This document shows, in pieces, positions 1 through 7,990 of a DNA stretch of 64,000 bases; positions within the stretch are counted from its first letter, which is position 1; every line of letters begins with the position of its first letter. Where the stretch lies: positions 3,782,001 through 3,846,000 of the forward strand of contig NZ_CP155619.1 of NCBI RefSeq assembly GCF_039697315.1, read 5' to 3'. The DNA comes from Pseudomonas abietaniphila (GTDB taxonomy: Bacteria > Pseudomonadota > Gammaproteobacteria > Pseudomonadales > Pseudomonadaceae). The notes under the pieces are model-generated. The model was given only the letters and a program-made list of their open reading frames with translations, was not told where the DNA came from and ran no database searches. The position numbers and the translations under genes were made by a program.

Positions 1-1
1 T

Positions 2-448
2 GTGTTCCCCGACATGTCGGTGGAAGAAAACCTGATGATGGGCACGATCCCGATTGGGGATAAGTACGCGAGCGAGGACATGCAACGCATGTTCGAGCTG
101 TTTCCGCGCCTCAAGGAGCGTCGCAATCAGCGCGCAATGACGATGTCCGGCGGCGAGCAGCAGATGCTGGCCATCGCGCGCGCGCTGATGAGCCGTCCGA
201 AGTTGCTGCTGCTGGACGAGCCGAGCCTTGGCCTGGCGCCGATCATCGTGAAGCAGATTTTCTCGACGTTGCGTGAGCTGGCGCGGACCGGGATGACGAT
301 CTTCCTGGTCGAGCAGAACGCGAACCATGCCTTGAAGTTGTCTGACCGCGCCTACGTGATGGTGAACGGAGAGATTCGTCTGACAGGTACGGGTAAAGAG
401 CTGCTGACCAACGAGGAAGTCAGGAACGCGTATCTGGGCGGGCATTGA
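2..448 (+). CDS. livF: branched-chain amino acid ABC transporter ATP-binding protein LivF (3' part)
   Basis: This is the C-terminal part of an ABC ATPase; the gene begins outside the window, so the first 80 or so residues, including Walker A, are missing. What remains shows the ABC signature SGGEQQMLAIARAL, the Walker B segment LLLLDEPSLGLAP and the switch histidine region FLVEQNANHAL. The wording of these motifs is that of the LivF/BraG subfamily, the second ATPase of high-affinity leucine/isoleucine/valine importers, which works at the inner face of the cytoplasmic membrane. The gene ends 26 bases before a terminator hairpin, so it is probably the last gene of its liv operon. A related ATPase (UrtE) is encoded at 24459-25157, but that one belongs to the urea system. 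Confidence 0.9.
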   Translation: MFPDMSVEENLMMGTIPIGDKYASEDMQRMFELFPRLKERRNQRAMTMSGGEQQMLAIARALMSRPKLLLLDEPSLGLAPIIVKQIFSTLRELARTGMTIFLVEQNANHALKLSDRAYVMVNGEIRLTGTGKELLTNEEVRNAYLGGH

Positions 449-473
449 GTTCTTTCGTGGTCTCGTAGCAGCA

Positions 474-507
474 GACGCCCTGGATGGAGACATCTCGGGC
501 GTTTTTG
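474..507 (+). terminator. Rho-independent terminator after livF
   Basis: A stem of ACGCCC (475-480) and GGGCGT (497-502) is followed by a T-rich run, just after the livF stop codon. The stem is short but the position fits the end of an operon. Confidence 0.6.
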
Positions 508-592
508 TTTGGGTCTCGGTTGGGCGCTGATTTCGGATGTATATCCATTGTCTCGGGTGGCGCGAATTCACCTTTTCGCCCCTCGGCGACTC

Positions 593-839
593 ACTTTCGA
601 AAAGCGCGAAAGTAAGCAAAGCGCTCTTGCTCCTGGCTTGGCCCGACTTCGTCGGGTTCCCTCAGCTCCGGCGATGCTCCGTGGGCCCGCCGCCATCCGC
701 CATCCATGGCGGGGGGCGGCTCTCGCGGCATCCATGCCGCTCGGCCCACGAAGCACCGCCTGCGTTCGGCCTGCACCCAAGTCGCGATTTGTGTCGCCTG
801 ATCCGTCGCGTTCGAAGATCAAAAAGCCAAAGCAAGAGC
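593..839. repeat. large structured intergenic element with nested hairpins
   Basis: The stretch contains at least six inverted repeats that nest into a branched figure. The hairpin ACTTTCG/CGAAAGT (593-613) comes first. An outer arm GCTCTTGCT (623-631) pairs with AGCAAGAGC (831-839). Inside it lie the hairpin CCCGACTTCGTCGGG (642-656) and an 18-base arm (670-687) matching 743-760 with two mismatches. That arm encloses two more hairpins, GCCGCC...GGCGGC (689-720) and GCGGCATCCATGCCGC (725-740). Several overlapping open frames cross it on both strands, as expected when DNA is GC-rich and palindromic, and none looks like a real protein. I recall similar sequence from intergenic regions of other pseudomonads, but could not check it here. 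Confidence 0.6.
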
Positions 840-969
840 CGTGCTGCTATAGATGAAAACGCCAATTGTGGAAAACAATTTTGAAGAGCTACCAAAGCGC
901 GACAGTTAGCCGCTGCAAATGGTTGTTTTGTCACGGTTTTGACTTGTTCAGTTTTACTGTGGGCCTGGC

Positions 970-1352
970 TGTGAATAAGTTGGTAGTAGCTGGCTGGAGG
1001 CCTTTGTTTACGTGGCCTGTGGCGCGCTGTTCATTATTTGATCAGTGAGTTCGGCTGTTATTTTCGAGTGTTTTGTCAACGATCTTCAGCCTGGTTTTTT
1101 ATACAGTTTTTGCAGTGTCCAGGCCTGTGGATAACTCTGTGTGCAACCGTTGGAAAGACCTCCGCAGATAGCGCAATCCCTAGGGTGTACAGCGGGATCC
1201 TGTCCAACTGTGCAGGTCCTGAGTGAATTGCGTTGCAGATACGTTTCAGCGGGTCAAGTAAAAATGCCGTCTCGCATACCCACAGGCCCCGTATGGCGCG
1301 GCTTGTGCGTATCTGAGTTGCCCCCAGAGATTGTGGGTCTGGCTGTGGATAA
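970..1352. other. gene-free region with three DnaA-box-like sites
   Basis: TGTGGATAA, the complement of the consensus DnaA box TTATCCACA, occurs exactly at 1126-1134 and 1344-1352, and the one-base variant TGTGAATAA at 970-978. All three have the same orientation and lie in a stretch without a credible gene. Each is preceded by a similar GGC(C)TG. The spacings (about 156 and 218 bases) are wide for an origin, and no dnaA, dnaN or recF lies nearby. The sites could bind DnaA or be degenerate copies of an intergenic repeat. Confidence 0.4.
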
Positions 1353-1382
1353 CGTGGGCAAAACTGCTTGCAGGCCAGATAG

Positions 1383-2339
<957 letters not shown>

Positions 2340-2347
2340 GGACGCGC

Positions 2348-2394
2348 TTCTGCCCGGAGGGCGTAGCAAGCTGCGCTACGCCCTCCGGGCAGAA
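2348..2394. terminator. perfect 20-bp hairpin (repeat family also seen at 18345)
   Basis: TTCTGCCCGGAGGGCGTAGC (2348-2367) is exactly complementary to 2375-2394, with a seven-base loop. It lies between the convergent ydfG and the sugar isomerase gene, so it probably terminates both. A shorter relative sits at 18346-18380, which shows that it is a dispersed repeat and not a one-off terminator. Confidence 0.75.
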
Positions 2395-2413
2395 TCAAAA
2401 GCGCCAATATTGA

Positions 2414-3550
2414 TCAGGCTTTGAAATATTCAGCCAGACCGATATAGCAGGTCGCCAGGTGATAAGGCGTGGTCGACGGCATGTCGCTGCGGCTGATCCG
2501 GCCTTGAACATCCAGGCATTCGTTCCAGCCGGTCGGGTGCAGAAAGCGTTGCTGTAAAGCATTCAGCTGGCGCGCCAGCAGTTCTTCACTGTCAGGGCGC
2601 AGCGTCAACGCTCTCAGGTATTCGGCCTGTGCCCAGATGCGCTGGGTGCCGTCTTTCACCGACCCGTCCACGTCCAGCATCGCAGCGACAGCGCCGGTGG
2701 TTGGGTCCACACCTTGTGCCTGCGCATGAGCAAAGGCCGTGGTCAGTGAGCGATGCAGCGGCGTGCCGCACAGGTGCTCGGACGACTCCAGCAGATAAAA
2801 CCACTCGAACTGATGACCCGGCTCGGACCAGTTATCCACAGCGTCCAGCGGTTTCTCCAGCATCACCCCGTGCTCGATATCCACAAAGCGGCGTTGCATC
2901 GCTTCGGCAAGGCTGTCCAGCGCGGCCAGGGTGTCAGCGTCTTCGCGCACGTCCAGCGTGGCGAGAAAGGCTTCTGCCAGATGCATCAGCGGGTTTTGCA
3001 GAGGGCCTGCTTCCAGCGACGACCAGTCTTCGGCCAGTACCGATTCATACAGGCCGTCACCGTCGGCGAAACGCTGGGCAACGACGTTGAGCGCGGCGTT
3101 GAGCACCGACTCCACCAACGGCTCGCGGACTTTCGCCCAGTAATGCGCACACGCGAAAATGATGAAGGCGTGGGTGTACAGGTCCTTGCGGCGGTCCAGT
3201 GGAGCGCCCTGTGGATCGATGCTGTAGAACCAGCCGCCGTGCTCAGCGTCGTGGAAATGCCGTTGCAGGGAACGAAACAGCGCTGCGGCCCGGACGTCTG
3301 CCTCCGGCACCTGCGGGTTGCCGATGAAGCTGGAGAACAAAAACAACTGGCGCGCGCACGCCATGGCGCGATAACGCTGGGGAGGAAGCGGCTGATGCTG
3401 CGCATCCAGCGCCTCGAACGGCAGCGCCATCTCGGCGTTCCAGCCCGGTCCCTGCCAGAGCGGCACGATCACATCCATGAAGTGTTGCTGCACGGTGGAA
3501 AACACAGCGGACAGTTCAGACTTGGCGCGAGGAAGAGAAACGTCAGGCAT
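2414..3550 (-). CDS. AGE-family sugar epimerase/isomerase (D-mannose isomerase-like)
   Basis: The 378-residue product belongs to the N-acylglucosamine 2-epimerase (AGE) superfamily, whose alpha/alpha barrel interconverts aldoses with ketoses or epimers. Family landmarks are visible: RYRAMACARQLFLFS, the catalytic-histidine segment YTHAFIIFA, PGHQFEWFYLL, RIWAQAEYLRA and the closing TTPYHLATCYIGL. Length and wording fit bacterial D-mannose isomerases (mannose to fructose) better than RnBP-type N-acetylglucosamine epimerases, but the substrate cannot be fixed from sequence. No sugar transporter or kinase gene is adjacent. The gene is convergent with ydfG. Confidence 0.8.
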   Translation of the reverse strand: MPDVSLPRAKSELSAVFSTVQQHFMDVIVPLWQGPGWNAEMALPFEALDAQHQPLPPQRYRAMACARQLFLFSSFIGNPQVPEADVRAAALFRSLQRHFHDAEHGGWFYSIDPQGAPLDRRKDLYTHAFIIFACAHYWAKVREPLVESVLNAALNVVAQRFADGDGLYESVLAEDWSSLEAGPLQNPLMHLAEAFLATLDVREDADTLAALDSLAEAMQRRFVDIEHGVMLEKPLDAVDNWSEPGHQFEWFYLLESSEHLCGTPLHRSLTTAFAHAQAQGVDPTTGAVAAMLDVDGSVKDGTQRIWAQAEYLRALTLRPDSEELLARQLNALQQRFLHPTGWNECLDVQGRISRSDMPSTTPYHLATCYIGLAEYFKA

Positions 3551-3722
3551 CGGATGGCGTCACGGCAGGGGCAAATTGCGCGACATGGTAGCAGGGGACG
3601 GGGATTTTGAGTCAGAAGCGGATCAATTGTAGAAGCGTGTTCCTACAGGTTCAGGGTTTACCGCCAATGTGAACGACGGCTGAGGCTTGGGAGAGGGATG
3701 GAACTGTGGATAACATCAATAC

Positions 3723-3812
3723 CTGTGGGAGCGAATTCATTCGCGATGCAGTGGAGCATCCGACACATTCACATCGGCTGTACCACGATCTCGCGAATGA
3801 ATTCGCTCCCAC
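3723..3812. repeat. REPIN (two inverted REP sequences)
   Basis: CTGTGGGAGCGAATTC (3723-3738), continuing ATTCGCGA, is repeated as its reverse complement at 3791-3812 with about 44 bases between. This is the genus-typical pair of REP sequences. It lies in the 299-base gap between the isomerase start and hupE, where nothing else is visible. Confidence 0.85.
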
Positions 3813-3849
3813 GGAGGTTAAAGTTCAGGCGTAAAGTCCCCCGTCGGAC

Positions 3850-4425
3850 TTAACCCGCAAACAACCAGACGCCGGTCGCGGCCGACAGCGCACCGGCAAT
3901 ACGCACGATCGGCGCAGCCGCTGCTGGCAGGAAGCGCACCACCGCATAGCCAGCGGCATGCAAAGCAGCCGTTGCGCCGACGAAGCCCATCGCATAACCC
4001 CACGGGCTGGACATTTCGGGCAGCTCAAGACCATGCGCCACGCCGTGGAACATCGCGAACAGGGCAGTTGCGGTCACGGCCATGAACAGCGGAGGACGCA
4101 CGGCCAGTGCCACGGCCAGACCCAGTGCGAACACCGAGGCCGCGATACCGCTTTCCAACGCTGGCAGTTCCAGACCTTCGAAGCCCAGCAAACCACCTAT
4201 CAGCATGGTGCCGACGAAGGTGCACGGCAGCGCCCAGCGAGCGGCGCCTTTCTGTTGGGCCGCCCACAGGCCTACCGCAATCATCGCCAGCAGGTGATCG
4301 ACACCGCCCAAGGGGTGGCTGATGCCCGCCACAAGCCCGCTTTCGTCGTGGCCCGGGTGCGCAAAGGCCAATGCCGGGGCCAGCAACAGCGCGAGGGTGC
4401 TCAGGATTTTTTTGCCGTTCATCAA
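3850..4425 (-). CDS. HupE/UreJ family membrane protein, probable nickel permease
   Basis: The 191-residue protein starts with a cleavable signal (LALLLAPALAFA) followed by the family motif HPGHDESGLVAGISHPLGG, then about five hydrophobic segments. HupE/UreJ proteins take part in nickel supply for hydrogenase or urease. It lies 30 bases after ureG and is the last gene of ureE-ureF-ureG-hupE, which supports a role in delivering nickel to urease. The motif H-P-L-G-G-V-D-H (residues about 36-43) provides the expected metal-binding histidines. The start codon is the ATG just before the signal peptide. Confidence 0.88.
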   Translation of the reverse strand: MMNGKKILSTLALLLAPALAFAHPGHDESGLVAGISHPLGGVDHLLAMIAVGLWAAQQKGAARWALPCTFVGTMLIGGLLGFEGLELPALESGIAASVFALGLAVALAVRPPLFMAVTATALFAMFHGVAHGLELPEMSSPWGYAMGFVGATAALHAAGYAVVRFLPAAAAPIVRIAGALSAATGVWLFAG

Positions 4426-4455
4426 TGATTGTCCTTAATGAGTTGGGGGAAAGAA

Positions 4456-5070
4456 TCAGGCGGCTGTCAGCAGGCCCTGGCGTTCGATGAAGGCGATGAT
4501 GTCCTCCAGGCCGTGACCGGTTTTCTGGTTGCTGAACACAAACGGCTTGTCGCCACGCATCTTTTTGGTGTCGCGGTCCATCATCTCCAGCGATGCACCC
4601 ACCAGCGGCGCGAGGTCGATCTTGTTGATCACCAGCAGATCCGATTTGCAGATGCCCGGGCCGCCTTTGCGCGGCAGCTTGTCGCCGGCCGACACGTCGA
4701 TCACGTAGATGGTCAGGTCCGACAGTTCAGGGCTGAAGGTTGCCGACAGGTTGTCGCCACCGGACTCGACGATGATCAGGTCCAGGCCTTCAAAGCGTCG
4801 GTTCAATTGATCGACGGCCTCCAGATTGATGGACGCGTCTTCGCGAATCGCCGTGTGTGGGCAACCGCCGGTTTCCACACCAATGATGCGTTCGGGCGCC
4901 AGCGCCTCGTTGCGCACCAAAAAGTCGGCATCTTCGCGGGTATAAATGTCGTTGGTGACCACGGCAAGGTTGTAGCGCTCGCGCAGGGCCAGGCACAGGG
5001 CGAGGGTCAGGGCCGTCTTGCCGGAACCGACCGGACCGCCGATACCGACACGCAGGGGTTGGCTGTTCAT
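4456..5070 (-). CDS. ureG: urease accessory GTPase UreG
   Basis: The 204-residue protein is a SIMIBI-class GTPase that, with UreE, UreF and UreD, loads nickel into apo-urease. The P-loop GPVGSGKT is at residues 12-19. The metal-binding Cys-Pro-His motif ([13 protein letters not shown]) and the guanine-specificity segment VINKIDLAP are present. The start at 5070 gives the family's usual length; a longer in-frame extension upstream lacks similarity. It follows ureF by 58 bases and precedes hupE by 30. Confidence 0.97.
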   Translation of the reverse strand: MNSQPLRVGIGGPVGSGKTALTLALCLALRERYNLAVVTNDIYTREDADFLVRNEALAPERIIGVETGGCPHTAIREDASINLEAVDQLNRRFEGLDLIIVESGGDNLSATFSPELSDLTIYVIDVSAGDKLPRKGGPGICKSDLLVINKIDLAPLVGASLEMMDRDTKKMRGDKPFVFSNQKTGHGLEDIIAFIERQGLLTAA

Positions 5071-5128
5071 CAAATGCTCTCCGTTAATCTTCTTGTGCGT
5101 TTGGTGGTGTGGCCGCTGCCATAAAAAA

Positions 5129-5803
5129 TCAGGATCGAAACAGGCGGCTGTACTGGCGTTCATGCGCCATGCTCGCCAGCGACAGGCCGAACGCGGCGCT
5201 GCCGATGTGTTCAGGGTCGAGTTCCGTCGCGTGTTGCTGAGCGTTTTGCAGCAGTGGAAGCAATTCACTGGTCAGGCGTTGCGCGGCCTGTTGCCCCAGC
5301 GGCAGTGTCTTCATCAATACAGCGAGCTGGTTTTCCAGCCAGCTCCACAGCCACGCCGCCAGCGCATCCTGTGGATGGATCTGCCAGGCACGGGCGGCAA
5401 GCGCCCAGCCAAGCGCCAGGTGCGGCTCTTCAATCTGTTGAAGGAAGTCACGGGCGGGCTGATCCAGCTCAGGCAGGCCGCTGAGCAGTTGCTGCAACGA
5501 GTAACCCATCTGCCGGCTTTCCAGGTGCAGTTCGCGGGTTTCACGGCTGGCGCGATGCTGCTCGCTCAGTTGCAACAGCATCGCCCAGTTTTCCTCAGCG
5601 GCGGCCGTGCAATGCGCCAGTAACAGCGGCGCTTCGAAGCGCGCCAGGTTAAGCAGCAACTGGTCGCCGATCCAGCGACCCGCGCTGGCCGGGTCGGTGA
5701 CGATGGCGTGTTCCACCGCCATCTCCAGCCCCTGCGAGTAGCTGTAGCCACCAATCGGCAGTTGCGGGCTGGCCAGACGCAGCAGCGCCCAAGCCTTGTT
5801 CAT
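5129..5803 (-). CDS. ureF: urease accessory protein UreF
   Basis: A 224-residue, mostly helical protein with the characteristic N-terminus [20 protein letters not shown], containing the conserved P-x-G-G-Y-S. UreF bridges UreD and UreG in the nickel-insertion complex and may act as a fidelity checkpoint for UreG GTP hydrolysis. Its ATG overlaps the ureE stop by four bases (ATGA), which points to translational coupling. The length is normal. Confidence 0.95.
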   Translation of the reverse strand: MNKAWALLRLASPQLPIGGYSYSQGLEMAVEHAIVTDPASAGRWIGDQLLLNLARFEAPLLLAHCTAAAEENWAMLLQLSEQHRASRETRELHLESRQMGYSLQQLLSGLPELDQPARDFLQQIEEPHLALGWALAARAWQIHPQDALAAWLWSWLENQLAVLMKTLPLGQQAAQRLTSELLPLLQNAQQHATELDPEHIGSAAFGLSLASMAHERQYSRLFRS

Positions 5804-6300
5804 TTGCGCACGCCGAATTGGTGGATGCGTGGCGCGTAGTTGAAGTCTTCTTCACCCGCGCGTGAATGGTGATGACCGCCGCCGTAGGCGCCGTGTTCCG
5901 GCTGGAAGGGGGCTTCGATGGACTCGGTGGTCGCGCCAAGCTGGTCGAGCATGGCCTTGAGTACGTAGTCGTCGAGCAGACGTAGCCAGCCGTCGCCCAC
6001 TTGCAACGCGACGTGGCGGTTACCCAAGTGATAAGCCGCGCGGGTCAGTTCGAAGGCGCTGCTGCAGGTCACGTGCATGAGCTGCTCTGGGCGCGCGCAG
6101 ACTTTCACCACACGACCGTCTTCGGCCTTCAGGAAGTCGCCGTCACGCAACGGTGGCTGGCCACGTTCAAGGAAAAGACCGACGTCTTCGCCCTCGGCAC
6201 TGAAACAGCGCAGACGGCTTTTGCTCCGCGCTTCGAAATTCAAATGCAGCTCGGCGGCCCACTCAGTTTGGGGTTCGATTCGTTGATGAATCACCAGCAT
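5800..6300 (-). CDS. ureE: urease nickel metallochaperone UreE
   Basis: The start MLVIHQRIEP gives 166 residues, the normal UreE size. The C-terminal nickel-binding part is short, with GGGHHHSRAGEEDFNY, unlike the long poly-histidine tail of Klebsiella UreE. The internal GNRHVALQ segment holds the metal-site histidine conserved in the family. UreE hands nickel to UreG. It is the first gene of the ureE-ureF-ureG-hupE block; the long N-terminal extension of the open frame was rejected for lack of similarity. Confidence 0.93.
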   Translation of the reverse strand: MLVIHQRIEPQTEWAAELHLNFEARSKSRLRCFSAEGEDVGLFLERGQPPLRDGDFLKAEDGRVVKVCARPEQLMHVTCSSAFELTRAAYHLGNRHVALQVGDGWLRLLDDYVLKAMLDQLGATTESIEAPFQPEHGAYGGGHHHSRAGEEDFNYAPRIHQFGVRK

Positions 6301-6628
6301 CGGAAAACTTCCAGCAATGTGCGATGCAATGTTCAGAGCAAGTGGCTTGCCAACTGACGGAGCGGTCAGAAATTGCCTACATACAATGCGGGAGTGATTG
6401 AGAATGGGGCGACAAGATGGCGTGTATTGGTGCGCATGGCTGAATTCAGCACCAATAGCGTGCATTTTCAGGTAAAAGCGTTCGCGGGCAGGCGCGCCAT
6501 TAAGAGTGGCGGCACTGTCATGTAGGAGCTCGCTTGCCCGCGACTCGATTGATCATCCGACCACCGCAGCCGCTGACTCGCTGCCATCCCAAGCTGGCTC
6601 ATCCATACGTGCGATGCAGCGCGAGGTC
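6301..6628. other. intergenic region with two REP halves
   Basis: The 328-base gap upstream of ureE contains a REP unit reading rightward at 6521-6545 (TGTAGGAGCTCGCTTGCC) and a half copy in reverse at 6481-6498 (CGCGGGCAGGCGCGCC), facing away from each other. The promoter of ureEFG should also lie here, but I see no convincing sigma-54 site like the one upstream of urtA. Confidence 0.5.
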
Positions 6629-7261
6629 TTACTCGGTGCTGCCAAGCCCCTGCCAGCGTTTGGCGCCGATAAAGATGAAGCGCAATTGCTGGGTGATTTT
6701 CGCGCGCGGGGTCAGGTGTTCGGCGAGGGTGATGGGCGGCGGGTCGATGAGCTCGGGCAGCATCGCAAACACGCTTTTGACCACAAGGTCCGCCATGACC
6801 GATAGGTCGTCGGTGTTCAGGTGCTGGAATTTGGCCATCGACGCCAAGTCGGTCGCCAGGTCGGCGATGATCGCCTCACGCAACGCGCCGAGCGCCTGGC
6901 GGACTTTCAAGGAGCCACCATATTGTTCGCGCGCCAGAAACAGGAACTGCGAGCGATTGGCGGCGACGACATCGAGGAAGATCCGAACCGAGGCATCGAT
7001 GATGCCGCTGTTGATGTTCTCGTTGTGCCGCACCAGGCGAATGGTTTCGCGGAAGGTCTGCCCGACCTCGCTCACCAGTGCCAATCCGAGGTGGTCCATG
7101 TCGTCGAAGTGACGATAGAAACCGGTCGGCACGATGCCGGCGGTCTTGGCCACTTCGCGCAGACTCAGGCTGCCAAATCCCCGACCGCTCTCCATCAGTC
7201 CCCGTGCTGCATCGAGCAGGGCGTGGCGGGTCTGCTGTTTCTGTTCGGCGCGGGGGAGCAT
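6629..7261 (-). CDS. TetR-family regulator, DesT/FabR-like
   Basis: With the start at 7261 (MLPRAEQKQQTR) the product is 210 residues. The N-terminal helix-turn-helix reads SLREVAKTAGIVPTGFYRHF, very close in style to FabR/DesT, repressors of unsaturated fatty-acid genes. In that group the C-terminal domain senses acyl-CoA. No desaturase or fab gene is adjacent in this window, so the target cannot be read from context; self-regulation or a distant desaturase operon is possible. An upstream extension of the frame has no TetR similarity and was left out. Confidence 0.8.
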   Translation of the reverse strand: MLPRAEQKQQTRHALLDAARGLMESGRGFGSLSLREVAKTAGIVPTGFYRHFDDMDHLGLALVSEVGQTFRETIRLVRHNENINSGIIDASVRIFLDVVAANRSQFLFLAREQYGGSLKVRQALGALREAIIADLATDLASMAKFQHLNTDDLSVMADLVVKSVFAMLPELIDPPPITLAEHLTPRAKITQQLRFIFIGAKRWQGLGSTE

Positions 7262-7356
7262 TGGATGACGGGTATCTGAAGAAAGAATGGTCAGCACTCT
7301 AACAAATGCGTTTGCGTTGCGTCGAACCGGGTTTCGATGCGTATGACCCAAGACAT

Positions 7357-7383
7357 GAAAAAGCCCGGCATCATGGCCGGGCT
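7357..7383 (-). terminator. Rho-independent terminator
   Basis: On the minus strand GCCCGGC pairs with GCCGGGC around ATGAT and is followed by TTTTT. It lies 20 bases downstream of the small secreted protein at 7404-7673. Confidence 0.85.
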
Positions 7384-7403
7384 CGTTCGCAGCGACGGGC
7401 GAA

Positions 7404-7673
7404 TCAGGAAACGCGCTGGTATTGCTGCACCAGACGGTCCGGGCCGTTGTCGGCAACACGCTGATAACGGTGCGCCAGGCTGTTGCAGTTTTCCTCGGCA
7501 GCGACGCGCTGGTACTGGTTGATCAGGCGATCTGGACCGTCTTGCGCCAAGGTAGGCAGACCCACTTGCTGGGCAGCTTTCACTTCGCCGAGTACAGGCT
7601 GTTCGCTGGCAGGCATGGCGAACGCGCTCGAGGCGAGGAGGGAAAGAGTCAGTGCGATCAGTTGGCGTTTCAT
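7404..7673 (-). CDS. small secreted protein with QYQRV repeats
   Basis: An 89-residue product with a clear signal peptide (MKRQLIALTLSLLASSAFA). The mature part is about 70 residues and contains three copies of a short motif: GPDRLINQYQRVA, LAHRYQRVA and GPDRLVQQYQRVS. One cysteine is present. I do not recognise a characterised family; it is probably a periplasmic or secreted protein. Its own terminator follows, so it is likely monocistronic. The first ATG of the open frame is upstream of the signal peptide and was not used. Confidence 0.75.
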   Translation of the reverse strand: MKRQLIALTLSLLASSAFAMPASEQPVLGEVKAAQQVGLPTLAQDGPDRLINQYQRVAAEENCNSLAHRYQRVADNGPDRLVQQYQRVS

Positions 7674-7990
7674 GGACGGTGCCTCTCGAAAGGGCGGGTA
7701 AGTGAACATGGAGCCAATTTTACGGGTGTACCGGATTTAAAGAAGTTCAAAGGGCTGATGGTGACCATCGACAGAATTGATTCAGCCGGCAAAGCCTTCT
7801 AATCCGGGGCTTTGCGCGTCGTTGCAGCCCGCGCTTGCGGTTATTTTCATACCCGCGAACGGGCGGTCAGGGAACTTTATGGCCATGGATTTCCGGATTT
7901 CATCAAACCCACGGGGCTTTTGTCAGTCGAAGGGCTAAGACGTATGAGACGCGCCCAGGAAGGGGCGTCGGTATTTGGGGAGAAAACGCA

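Noticed and set aside
509..934. Several overlapping open frames of 60-115 codons on both strands
   Set aside because: They cross the structured repeat, overlap each other, lack ribosome sites and have compositions dominated by Arg, Pro and Ser, as expected from palindromic GC-rich DNA.
970..1352. Chromosomal replication origin
   Set aside because: DnaA-like boxes are few and widely spaced, no AT-rich unwinding region is seen and no dnaA/dnaN/gyrB gene is nearby.
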